Source: Eunapius fragilis
Taxonomy: Eukaryota; Porifera; Demospongiae; Spongillida; Spongillidae
NCBI GenBank assembly: GCA_963681505.1
Contig: OY811974.1
Span: 10,469,961 to 10,533,960 of the forward strand
DNA: 64,000 bases
Direction: 5' to 3'
Positions 55,511-64,000 of this stretch are shown piece after piece. The position numbers and the translations under genes are program-made. The notes beneath the pieces are model-generated. The model worked only from the letters and a program-made list of their open reading frames with translations. It did no database searches and had not been told where the DNA came from. Position 1 is the stretch's first letter. Each line of letters begins with the position of its first letter.

Positions 55511-55739
55511 GAAAAGAAACGGAGAGTTTTTTTTGCAAACGCTTCCTTCGCGCGTTGTAGTCAATCAGTCTCATTGTTTGTGGGGCATCTTATCAGTTAC
55601 GATGTCGTTAATGTTATATCGGTATATTCGCGCCTCCCGAATTGCATAATGTACAGTTGGGCGGCTTATGCATATGTGGGGGGGGGGGGAGAGAGGGAAT
55701 AGGTATATACATATATATTCCTGCATGGGGTGAACTACG

Positions 55740-55925
55740 GTAGGGGGACAATTGATCCTAGGATATAATGTCCGGGGCCGGGGGGACAATATACACATGG
55801 TGGGGACAATTGATCCTAGGATATAATGTCCGGGGGGGACAATGATAGGATGTCCAGGGGACAATGCATCCTAGGATAGGATGTCCGGGGGGACAGAAAA
55901 AGGGGGGACAATATATACTGCGACA
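55740..55925. repeat. Right terminal array of element B
   Basis: Three to four units of GGGGACAATTGATCCTAGGA-TATAATGTCCGG type, inverse to 53370-53460, ending with CGACA at 55921-55925. Confidence 0.85.
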
Positions 55926-56354
55926 ACGGCACTCCCGTTCGGCCTTCGATCGGCACCGAAGATCTTCACGGCCTTTGCTGACGCTCTGTTGTGGGTATTC
56001 TTGAATCGCGGGGAGGTGACAGATTCGATTCACTACCTGGACGTCTATTTGTTTGTAGGCGCTCCGGCGTCAGGAGAATGTGCGCGAGCCCTGCGAAGTG
56101 CGCTACTTCTTTGCGACCAGCTGGGGGTACCAGTGGCGGCCGACAAGCTGAGTGTGCCGTCAACGAAACTGACGTTTCTGGGGATCGAGATAGACACAGC
56201 GAGGATGGAGTTGAGGCTCCCGAGCGAAAAATTGGAGCAACTCAAAGGGGTAATCACAGAGTGGCAGTCGCGGAAGGTGTGCTCGAAGACTGCGGCGACA
56301 GAACCGTGGCCGCCGGAGCGCCATGGCGGCTCCACTTTTTGTACTGATGATTAG
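55926..56354 (+). pseudogene. DIRS-like RT, last fragment
   Basis: The frame reads ALPFGLRSAPKIFTAFADAL, then IHYLDVYLFVG, LLLCDQLGVPVAADK and TFLGIEIDTARMELRLP. The catalytic YLDD motif (56034-56048) has become YLDV by one base change. The frame ends at a GC-rich block, GGCCGCCGGAGCGCC...GGCTCC. RNase H and the recombinase expected downstream in DIRS elements are missing. Confidence 0.85.
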
Positions 56355-56570
56355 TTATTCATGATGTTATTAATTATTCATTGCAGTTAAACCGCTGGTG
56401 AGCGGGACGTATCACTGTGAGTGATAATCATTAGCTTATAGCTGCTACTGTATACCTGCTGCTATCCACACTGTGCAAATGATTTTTTATACGATAGTGT
56501 ATTCTATAGCGTATATTTGAATATACCCCTTAAATATACGCACCAGCGTATAGAACCATATACACGGGTA

Positions 56571-56769
56571 CCTCGCACTAAGGGAAAATTAACACCTCGC
56601 ACTAAGGGAAAATAAGGGCAATTCATAGGGAGTTAAGCTAACTGTCAGTGTTCATAGCGGTATCTAATTTAATTAGTTACCGCTATGAACACTGACAGTT
56701 AGCTTAACTCCCTATGAATTACCCTTATTTTCCCTTAGTGCGGGGTGTTAATTTTCCCTTAGTGCGAGG
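56571..56769. mobile_element. Fold-back MITE, 199 bp, TA-flanked
   Basis: Arms of about 98 bp, nearly identical, beginning CCTCGCACTAAGGGAAAATT. An internal duplication of CTCGCACTAAGGGAAAA is present in both arms. TA lies on both sides (56569-56570 and 56770-56771), as for Tc1/mariner-type targets. Confidence 0.85.
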
Positions 56770-56771
56770 TA

Positions 56772-57758
56772 TGGACTGTATCGGCGGTAGACCACATCCT
56801 GTATACATTAGAATGAATGAATAAACGCCCCTTATTTATACCCATCTTATCAACAACCCCCCCCCCCCCTCCAGGATATATTGGGGATTTGACATTCATT
56901 AAATCAAATGCCCCACTGTTGGGAACCAATAAATGGTCAAATGACCCCTCCTCGACTCAGTCCCGTTACATATTTGATACCTTTTATAACCTACGGGTTC
57001 GTTCCTGCTATTCAAAACGAACGCGCGTTAGCCTTTGTAGGTATAGCGCTGATATTGTGCCGCTATAAGAGTTGTAGTCATAATTGTACCAGTAGTTTGG
57101 TATAAAAGCGCATGTTCTTGTTTCCGGTACGGTACAGGCTCGGTATATGATGTTGCGTACCTACGTGAATGTGTTCTACCAAGGTCGTCACAAGTTTTCA
57201 GCGCCGATAGGGCACGTTGGTTTACGATTAAAATTCATTTTCCGCGGTCGAAGTCAAATCCCGTGTACGGTCAAATGCATACCGCAATAATCTGTTTAGC
57301 CTAGCTGTCAAATCCCCCACTAATCCCCCATATGTTCCGGGGGGTTGCAGTTACTGCATAACGAGTTGTAAACATGTTTACATCTCGTTATGATGGGCAA
57401 ATAAGGATTCATTCTATATTGCTGTTAAGTCATTGAAATACTAAGCATGTTTTGCACCACATACATACATGCACATGCGGCGGCGACAGCGTAGTATAGA
57501 GATCATCTGATGGATGCAACCAATTAAATAAGAGGGAGTAATATTATACTTGTGTGGTCAATGCTGCATGTATACATTTTAATTTAGTGCTCGGACCGGA
57601 AATTTAAAATGTCTATAGGGCAAACTTAGTTTATCAGCCGAAGGTAGCCCATGCACTGGTAAATTGTATTCATATTGTGTGGCAATGATGTCACAGTTTC
57701 CTACTCAGTAATTATATATATTAGATTGTCATCTCTCGAAAAAGAAAAAAATAGAAAA
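56772..57758. other. Non-coding stretch upstream of cysteine-rich gene copy 2
   Basis: Nothing recognisable apart from a short C run near 56857. The last 50 bp before the ATG (TTGTCATCTCTCGAAAAAG) resemble the leader of copy 1. Confidence 0.45.
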
Positions 57759-58472
57759 ATGAACTTCTTTGTGCTTGTTCTTTTGACGTTGTTGGCGATA
57801 GCACAGCGCGCTGTCAGTACTGCTCCCAATCTGGGCGGGGACCACGAAGACAGGTCGGAGAGGCAGGTCGCTATTCCGACAGCCGTCCCTAGCTCCTGCA
57901 CCGCCCAGCTCCCTGACTTCAGTTACCCGTCGTCCTGCCCTAGCTACACGTTGGGGCAGTCGTTCTCAAGCTTTCTGGAGAGTTCCTGTACGACTTTTTG
58001 CAAAAGCGAGTGTATCGACCCGTTCCTGAAGTACATGGAGGCGTGCAATCTAGACACCACAAACTTGAAGCGATACTGCGGCTCTTCCAGCGGACAGTTT
58101 TGCTGTACGCTTCTCACCACTGCGAGCGGTGTTTTGACCGCGGCAACTTTTTACACCACCTGCAAATCCGCCATTTGCTTCTTTTCGACGACGATTACCA
58201 ACGAATGCAGAAGTACATACGATAAGTTCGGCTGCTGCCTCGCCAACCTCAACAACGCCCTCGGATTTAACTACAACGATTGGGGAAGCTGCAACCTGCC
58301 TTCTAGTAGTCCCTCCGAGTGCATCTACGAGCCCTGGCCCCTCTCCATTCCCAAGGAGACACTCATCGCCATAGTAGCGGGGGGAGGAGGTGGTCTCACC
58401 TTGCTGTGTGTGGTCGTGTGCTGCTGCCTCATCTGCATGTGCCGCAAGTACCGATTGGTCATTACGTGTTAA
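57759..58472 (+). CDS. Cysteine-rich type I membrane protein, copy 2
   Basis: A protein of 237 residues. It has a signal peptide (MNFFVLVLLTLLAIAQRAVS), a cysteine-rich ectodomain highly similar to copy 1 (CIDPFLKYMEACNLDTTNLK, YGCCLANLNNALGFNYNDWG), the same EPWPLSIPKET juxtamembrane block, one transmembrane helix and a short tail, CRKYRLVITC. It differs from copy 1 mainly at residues about 125-155 (LTAATFYTTCKSAICFFSTT) and in the cytoplasmic tail. The frame is intact and the cysteines are conserved, suggesting both copies are functional and diverging. The function is unknown. Confidence 0.82.
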   Translation: MNFFVLVLLTLLAIAQRAVSTAPNLGGDHEDRSERQVAIPTAVPSSCTAQLPDFSYPSSCPSYTLGQSFSSFLESSCTTFCKSECIDPFLKYMEACNLDTTNLKRYCGSSSGQFCCTLLTTASGVLTAATFYTTCKSAICFFSTTITNECRSTYDKFGCCLANLNNALGFNYNDWGSCNLPSSSPSECIYEPWPLSIPKETLIAIVAGGGGGLTLLCVVVCCCLICMCRKYRLVITC

Positions 58473-58547
58473 AATACGTGTTTGCCCTTTATAGATACAT
58501 TGATGACTCTCGTGTAATTTTTTTTTCATATACAACATTAATTACTA

Positions 58548-58705
58548 TGGACTCTTTTCCATTGTGGGCGTATAAACAAATAAACGTCATAAGATATGGG
58601 CGTATAAACAAAAAAAAAACGTTACGTGTGCGTCGCGTGTGCGTTACGTGTACGTTACGTGTGCGACGTTTATTTGTTTATACGCCCACAAAGGAAAAGG
58701 GTCTA
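58548..58705. mobile_element. MITE, 158 bp, in 3' flank of cysteine-rich gene copy 2
   Basis: Ends TGGACTCTTTTCC...GTGGGCGTATAAACAAATAA and the inverted counterpart, flanked by TA (58546-58547 and 58706-58707). The interior has GTTACGTGTGCG repeats. It is absent from the homologous position after copy 1, so it inserted after the duplication. Confidence 0.82.
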
Positions 58706-58924
58706 TAGTTACATTTAGTACAGTATATTACCCCCATCCCCATAAAAAAAATTTAATTCCCAAATAGAGTGATCAATGCATGTAGTTTTGGATACAAAAG
58801 TAAAAGTGCACGTAATGGGGGGAATGCAGTTTAGACTGTAGCCATTGGCAACTGTGCACCGTCACACTCTGATGCACAAATTGGGTTGTTACGATATTCA
58901 CAGTCAGCCATCACTATAGCTACA

Positions 58925-59919
58925 CCATAGATTATAGAATACAGGGATTGGAAACGGTAATATACATTTACGTGACGTGACGTCACGTTCCGTTACATGA
59001 CCGTGCTTCGCATCGAATCCTTTGGTGGGCGTGTGAGCTGTTAAACATCCTTCTGTACAGAGTTTCTTTTCACAGGAAAAAAAAATCGTGTTCCGGAACT
59101 TGGGTTTTTTCCTATCGACCTTGGGATCTGTTGCATCAAATGTATTCACTGTTGTCTTAGGCACTTTGAATACGTTTGATGGAACAGATCCCAAGGTCGA
59201 TAGAGTAAAACCCAGGGTCCGGAACACGATTTTTTTTTCCCTGTTTCGGCGTTGTTTAGCCTATAACTGTGTGAGGACAGCCTCTTTGACATCAAAGAAT
59301 CTTATAACTATTCTTTTTACAGAGTTTCAGTTGAGACAGCGAGCGATCGTAGCTACAACGTGATCGAGTAGTGGTTGTGGGATTTTCCTGGACACAGGAA
59401 ACATTATAAATCCATTTTGGAAGTTCCCATATAGATTACGTAGTTGGTAGTGTGGCGTAGTAACGTTCTGGAGTCCCTACGAAGGTTCTGGCATTGTAAA
59501 TCGTAAATATGTCATATTATGATATCCAAAAAACGTACTTTTTGTGTACTTTTCCCTGAAACGTGATCAGTGTTCTAAAACATTTGAGGACATATATTGA
59601 ATCAGAGATGCATATTGAGTGGCGTGATCAAAATTTCTTATGTGTTGTGCATGTGTTGTAGGAGCAAATGGCTCGCAAGTTCGTTTGGGTCGAAGCTCAG
59701 ATATATCCGTGTTGAATGGAATTGCTCCACAAATGCCTCTTCTTATTTTTTACCTTTTGGATAGCCGGATCGGGCACAAGTTTCTCAAATGTACCGACTA
59801 TTTTCTCGGCAAAGCTCACAAAAGTGCCCTGGCCAGGGTACATAATTTACGTAATCGTGAAATGCGGATGAATCCCGTAATCTTTACCGTTTCCAATCCC
59901 TGTATTCTATAATCTATGG
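58925..59919. mobile_element. 995-bp TIR element, CTACA duplication
   Basis: Perfect TIRs of 36 bp beginning CCATAGATTATAGAATACAG. CTACA lies on both outer sides (58920-58924 and 59920-59924). The interior holds a fold-back MITE (59074-59242) and a 90-codon open stretch on the plus strand (59640-59912) without a recognised domain, which runs into the right TIR. Superfamily unresolved. Confidence 0.82.
59074..59242. mobile_element. Fold-back MITE K, copy 1
   Basis: Arms of about 65 bp: ATCGTGTTCCGGAACTTGGG, then TATCGACCTTGGGATCTGTT, and the inverted counterpart. It is nested in the 995-bp element. Confidence 0.85.
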
Positions 59920-59929
59920 CTACACACGG

Positions 59930-60098
59930 TAAAACAAAATCGTGTTCCGGACCTTGGGTTTTATCCCATCGACCTTGGGATCTGTTCCATCAAATTTATT
60001 CACTGTTGTCTTATGCACTTTGTAACGTTTGATGGAACAGATCCCAAGGTCGATAGGGTAAAACCCAAGGTCCGGAAAAAAGTTTTTTCCCCTGTGTG
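59930..60098. mobile_element. Fold-back MITE K, copy 2
   Basis: The same arms as copy 1 (ATCGTGTTCCGGACCTTGGG, ATCGACCTTGGGATCTGTTC), lying six bases right of the 995-bp element's target duplication. Confidence 0.85.
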
Positions 60099-60124
60099 TA
60101 CAGTGAGCAACTACTGCACAATGG

Positions 60125-60126
<2 letters not shown>

Positions 60127-60189
<63 letters not shown>

Positions 60190-60242
60190 GTGTGTATGTG
60201 TGTGTGTTGTGTGTGTGTGTGTTGTGTGTGTGTGTGTGTGTG
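60127..60242 (+). repeat. (GT)n microsatellite
   Basis: GT run of about 115 bp with a few TTG interruptions. Confidence 0.95.
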
Positions 60243-60524
60243 GTAGGCTGAGAATACTTTGCGATGACCTCAAGCTACACAAGACAACATATCTCTGAAA
60301 ACACACATGTACATGGACACACACACCCATACACCATCACCCACACCCTACACACTCTCACAACCCTCACTCTTTCTCTTTCAATTGCTGATACAAAGCA
60401 GGTAGTACAGATGTGCACAAACCAATGGAGGCTATGGGTGTACACTTTATACTGTTTTAGGTTAGTCCTGTAATACAAACTTGTCCAGGGCAGTGGCCAA
60501 CTCCTATCCATTTAATGCACACCT

Positions 60525-63500
60525 TTAGTCCAGCTTCTCATATTCCACTACAATCCTTCCTTTCTTTTTGGGCTTCACTCCAATGTTGTCTGAATCATCT
60601 TCTGACCCAGTGTACTCTGTGAAGGAGATCTCCCTGTAGGGGTCTTGTTTGGCCCTCATATGCCTACGGGGGGCAATCAAAGGGGGCACATGACATGTGG
60701 GTGTGGCACATGGCATGTAGGTGTGGCAAATGATATGGGTGTGGCACATGTGGTGAGACAAGACAAGCTGCATGCTATATGTCTGTGCTAAAGTCATGTC
60801 CAAGTGTTCAACCTTCATATGCCTCATACTAGTCCCCAGCCCTTACAACCATCATATGCCTGACACCAGCCCCCAGCCTTTCTTTCTATCTTTAATACTA
60901 GTCCCCAACCCCATCATCACATTGAAGTAAGATGGCTGCACCACACATCATTACATGTGCATCTGATGGCAAATAAACGTGATTACATGATGATCCCATC
61001 CACTGCACAATATCAGCTAGACAGTCAAAGTTGGGGAATAGTGCCATGCACTTCAGATGTGCCCCCTCATCACAAGGGTATAAAGTAAGGTGCCGTGATA
61101 AGGTGATGTGATATGGTGATGTGATTTTACATGTGATGTGATTTTACATGTACATGTGTACATGTGTATATAATGCTACCCCATCACTCCATATAATGCT
61201 ACCCCATCACTCCATATAATGCTACCCCATCACTCCATATAATGCTACCCCATCACTCCATATAATGCTACCCCATCACTCCATATAATATTAATGTTAC
61301 CCCATCACTCCATATAATGCTACCCCACCACTCCATATAATGCTACCCCATCACTCCATATAATATTAATGTTACCCCATCACTCCATATAATGCTACCC
61401 CACCACTCCAAATAATGCTACCCCACCACTCCATAAGATACCCTATAATGCTACCCTATCACTCCAAATAATGCTACTGTACCACCAGTGGCATAGTGTG
61501 AGTGTTGAGCGCCCAGGGACATAATGCACTAATGGCGCCCCCAGGGGGGCGGGGGGAGGGGGGGGTGCTGTCGGCTTCTAGGCCCGGGCCCTATGGGGCT
61601 ACCTAGCGGAAAAGAGGGAAGGGGAGGAGCCTTATATTATATGAACGGGTTTACAACTGCCCCCTGTCTGCCCATGCATTTGTGAGTTCTCGTTGACGCG
61701 AGAATTAATTATCTCTCGTCTATTTCGGCGCCCCCTCAACCCTGCGCCCGGGGACATATGTCCCCCCTGCCCCCCCTCGCTACGCCACTGCTTACCACTT
61801 CAATTAATGCTATCCTAACACTCCAAATAATGCTACCTTACCACTCCAAATAATGCTCCCTATCACTCCATCCAACCATTCCAAATAATGCTACCCTACT
61901 ACTCCAAATAATGCAACCCTACTACTCCAAATAATGCAACCCTACTACTCACAGGACACAGCGGGCGATGACCAACACCAATAGCACCATAGATATCAGA
62001 GCCCCGCCCACAACTCCTCCCGCTATCAACCCGATGACCTGGCTCTTGAGTTCATTGGCTGCAGGAACAGCAGTAGGACTTCCTGAAGAGTACGGGGAAG
62101 GTGACAGCACCAGGGAGGAGTCCAATCGAAAGTGTGATGATGATGGTGATGGTGATGAGGTTGAAGGGAAAGGTGATTCTGTTGCTGAAAATGATGATTG
62201 CATTGTTGAGGGGTATAGAGGATGACATCGTTGAGGGGTCCAGAGAGGATGACATCATTGGCTGCAGTGACGTTGATGCTTCTGATGTAGTGTTAGGGTT
62301 TTCCCCTGAGGGGGAGGTGGCCCTGATGTCGTAGACAGTGAACTCTGCCTGTAGCAGAGCACTGCCATTGTCCTGGGGAGGAGGAAAAAGGAGCCAGGGG
62401 TGGGGCATGACAGGATGTGGAGGGAGGGAGGGTACAATGTATGGAGAGCAGGTAATGAGCTATGAGTAACATGCACAGTAGGTGTGTCCTGTGGCTAGAC
62501 TGACAATGTGTGTACAATGTACCATGGGACAAGTGCATCACTAGCATGTCTGATGCACTAGGCCCTCACCATCAGTCAATACCTTTCACACTCTCACACC
62601 CTCACCATCAGTCCACACCTCCACACCTTACCATCAGTCCACACCTCCACACCCTCACCATCCGTCCACACCTCCACACCCTCACCATCAGTCCACACCT
62701 CCGCACCCTCACCATTCAGTCCACACCTCCACACCCTCACCTGACCTCCTTCATAGCTGATATGACATCTCCTGCAGCTATCACCAAGGAACCATTGTTA
62801 GCGGTTACATAAAACTCCACCGCCGAGATGTTAGAAGAGTTTCTTGAGGCGCTGGTGATGATGACATCATATCCTGTTGTCAGGGCAACAGAGCCTACAG
62901 ACCTGAGAGGGGGGGCAGGGGGTATCAACGCACCTCACCATCCTCATATATGTTAAGCCCTAGGCACCCCCACCCTCCCAGTCCCTCCCTTTGGCACCCA
63001 CCCCTTCACTATACAGTAATAAGGTACTGTACATGTATATGTGTAGCTAATGAGGGAAACTTCTGGTAACTCCTCCTCCTTAAGGGTATCTCCTCGCTTT
63101 TTAGGGTAACCCCTTTAGAGGGTCTGGACCCCTTCAGAGTGTAACCCCTCCCCTTCAGAGTGTAACCACTCCCCAGGGTCACTCCTCCCCTTGAGATGGT
63201 CACTCCTCATTGTGAGGGTAACTACAATGGTTCTGAATGGATGGCACTGTACACATCATTCACCCCATTGCTGTTCCAAATGTGTTACCATCTCACTTGC
63301 CCCACCCCCCATCACCCCTCCCCCAGGATTGCTGTCCCAAATGTGTTACCATCCCACTTGCCCCCTCTAGGAATGCTGTTCCAAGTGTGTTACCATGTTA
63401 CCATCCCACTTACCCCCCAGGATTGCTGTCCCAAATGTGTTACCATCCCACCTCCTCCCCCCACCCCCACATTTCAGTCCAATGTGTTACCATCCCACCT

Positions 63501-63781
63501 CCTCCCCCCACCCCCACATTGCTATCCCAAATGTGTTACCATCCCACCTCCTCCCCCCACCCCCACATTGCTATCCCAAATGTATTACCATCCACCTCCT
63601 CCCCATCCCCGCATTGCTGTCCCAAATGTGTTACCATCCACCTCCTCTCCCCACCCCTTACATTGCTGTGGTCCCATACTGCTTACCCATCAGTGCCGTA
63701 TGTGGTACATTCATGTGCTGAGCACGAGATGTTCACCACATGAGTCACGATGGCACTGAACGTCATGATCCTTCGCAACAC
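60525..63781 (-). CDS. Type I membrane protein, 3' exons (gene continues past right edge)
   Basis: Minus-strand exons: 63781-63687 (VLRRIMTFSAIVTHVVNISC...), 62902-62741 (SVGSVALTTGYDVIITSASR, ISAVEFYVTANNGSLVIAAG), 62372-61953 (LLQAEFTVYDIRATSPSG, a Ser/Thr-rich stalk, then helix VIGLIAGGVVGGALISMVLL) and 60663-60525 (KQDPYREISFTEYTGSEDDS, KKKGRIVVEYEKLD, stop). GT-AG boundaries are good for the first pair and the last junction. The ectodomain has several N-x-S/T sites and could be SEA-like, but I am not sure. In the stalk exon the upstream and transmembrane frames differ, so there is a frameshift or an unseen intron (alternative acceptors at 62058 and 62082). The tail is acidic, then basic, with tyrosines. 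The 5' part is beyond the window. Confidence 0.6.
61160..61945. repeat. 23-bp minisatellite, two arrays
   Basis: About 13 units of TATAATGCTACCCCATCACT at 61160-61480 and about five of AATAATGCTACCCTACTACT at 61800-61945, in the last intron of the membrane protein gene. Unique GC-rich sequence at 61490-61790 separates them. Confidence 0.92.
62560..62740. repeat. ~27-bp minisatellite
   Basis: About seven units of CACCATCAGTCCACACCTCC, intronic, ending at the splice donor of the exon at 62741. Confidence 0.9.
63270..63670. repeat. ~48-bp minisatellite
   Basis: About eight units containing TGCTGTCCCAAATGTGTTAC and CCATCCCACCTCCTCCCCCC, intronic. Confidence 0.9.
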
Positions 63782-63894
63782 CTAGAGTGAGAACAGGTCA
63801 TAGGTTTGGAGACTGACTGGAGCGATGGGAAGGGAAAGAGGGACAGGCCTAAGCACTATCGGATGCTGTGGCACGGCAGGCTAATGTAGGGTAT

Positions 63895-64000
63895 ATACAT
63901 GTACAGCCTAATGTAGGGTATATACATGTACAGCCTAATGTAGGGTATATACATGTACAGCCTAATGTAGGGTATATACATGTACAACCTAATGTAGGGT
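63895..64000. repeat. 27-bp minisatellite at window edge
   Basis: Units of CAGCCTAATGTAGGGTATAT followed by ACATGTA, four complete copies, cut by the window end. Confidence 0.92.

Larger units (their letters stand above)
53354..55925 (+). mobile_element. Element B: Ginger-like integrase DNA transposon
   Basis: 2572 bp. The ends are TGTCGCCCTGG and the inverse of TGTCGCAGTATATATTGTCC, flanked by the exact 4-bp duplication ACGG. Next to the ends are arrays of GTCC/GGAC units around ATCCTAGGAT palindromes (53370-53455 and 55740-55905). It encodes a spliced integrase (54048-55208) with a premature stop. The TGTNR-type start, the 4-bp duplication and a Gypsy-like integrase are the defining combination of Ginger transposons. 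The insertion in a DIRS-like RT makes the boundaries certain. Confidence 0.85.

Noticed and set aside
1-64000. Bacterial features such as operons, ribosome binding sites or CRISPR arrays
   Set aside because: Spliced exons, microsatellites and eukaryotic transposons show this is a eukaryotic genome; the tandem arrays here lack the repeat-spacer pattern of CRISPR.
1-64000. tRNA or rRNA genes
   Set aside because: I found no cloverleaf with A and B boxes and no rRNA-like stretch by eye; a tRNA scan would be needed to exclude a degenerate one.

Overview
This is eukaryotic, animal-type DNA. Coding is sparse, introns have GT-AG boundaries, microsatellites are long, and relics of many transposon classes are nested in one another. 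A glypican-like gene, a seven-helix receptor and secreted or membrane proteins with glycosylation sites and GPI or transmembrane ends fit a metazoan. The mix of short introns, dense fold-back MITEs and lineage-specific cysteine-rich membrane proteins suggests an early-branching marine invertebrate such as a sponge. That is inference; nothing here names the species.

Layout. 0-3.5 kb: a LINE fragment, one doubtful ORF, a dispersed repeat with a 5' hairpin and a fold-back MITE. 3.6-6.9 kb: a Ginger-like integrase transposon (element A). 7.0-8.0 kb: a 7TM receptor broken by one frameshift. 8-16 kb: mostly non-coding, with a TTAA-flanked DNA transposon at 13.0-14.7 kb and a decayed copy of a glypican last exon at 15.2 kb. 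16.5-20.2 kb: a six-exon glypican-like gene on the minus strand. 22.3-25.0 kb: a hAT transposon with an intact 744-aa transposase, TIRs and a 5-bp target duplication. 25.2-32.2 kb: a cluster of non-LTR retrotransposons with endonuclease-like C-termini, one with an intact 1225-aa ORF, the rest fragments in both orientations, meeting at ATT microsatellites. 33.4-35.3 kb: a decayed hAT copy. 35.4-36.1 and 57.8-58.5 kb: two copies of a cysteine-rich type I membrane protein gene, duplicated with their 3' flanks. 36.6-38.7 kb: possible minus-strand exons and a decayed paralogous transmembrane exon. 38.7-46.6 kb: microsatellites, a 770-bp polypurine/polypyrimidine minisatellite and retroelement fragments. 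47.0-56.35 kb: a DIRS-like Gag-RT element cut into three colinear pieces by a 4.96-kb transposon carrying inverted satellite arrays (element C) and a 2.57-kb Ginger-like transposon (element B). 58.9-60.1 kb: a 995-bp TIR element and fold-back MITEs. 60.5-64 kb: the 3' part of a type I membrane protein gene on the minus strand, running off the window among minisatellites.

The main result is the 47-56 kb nest. Removing element B with one copy of its ACGG duplication restores the RT reading frame exactly through the conserved LPFG motif. This fixes the ends of the element and shows that the odd GTCC/CTAG palindrome arrays are its terminal repeats. The same arrays bound element A, and both elements hold integrase relics with a shared intron position. 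The genes that look alive are the glypican-like gene, the two cysteine-rich membrane protein genes, the right-edge membrane protein gene and perhaps the receptor. No operon-like or shared pathway organisation is visible.
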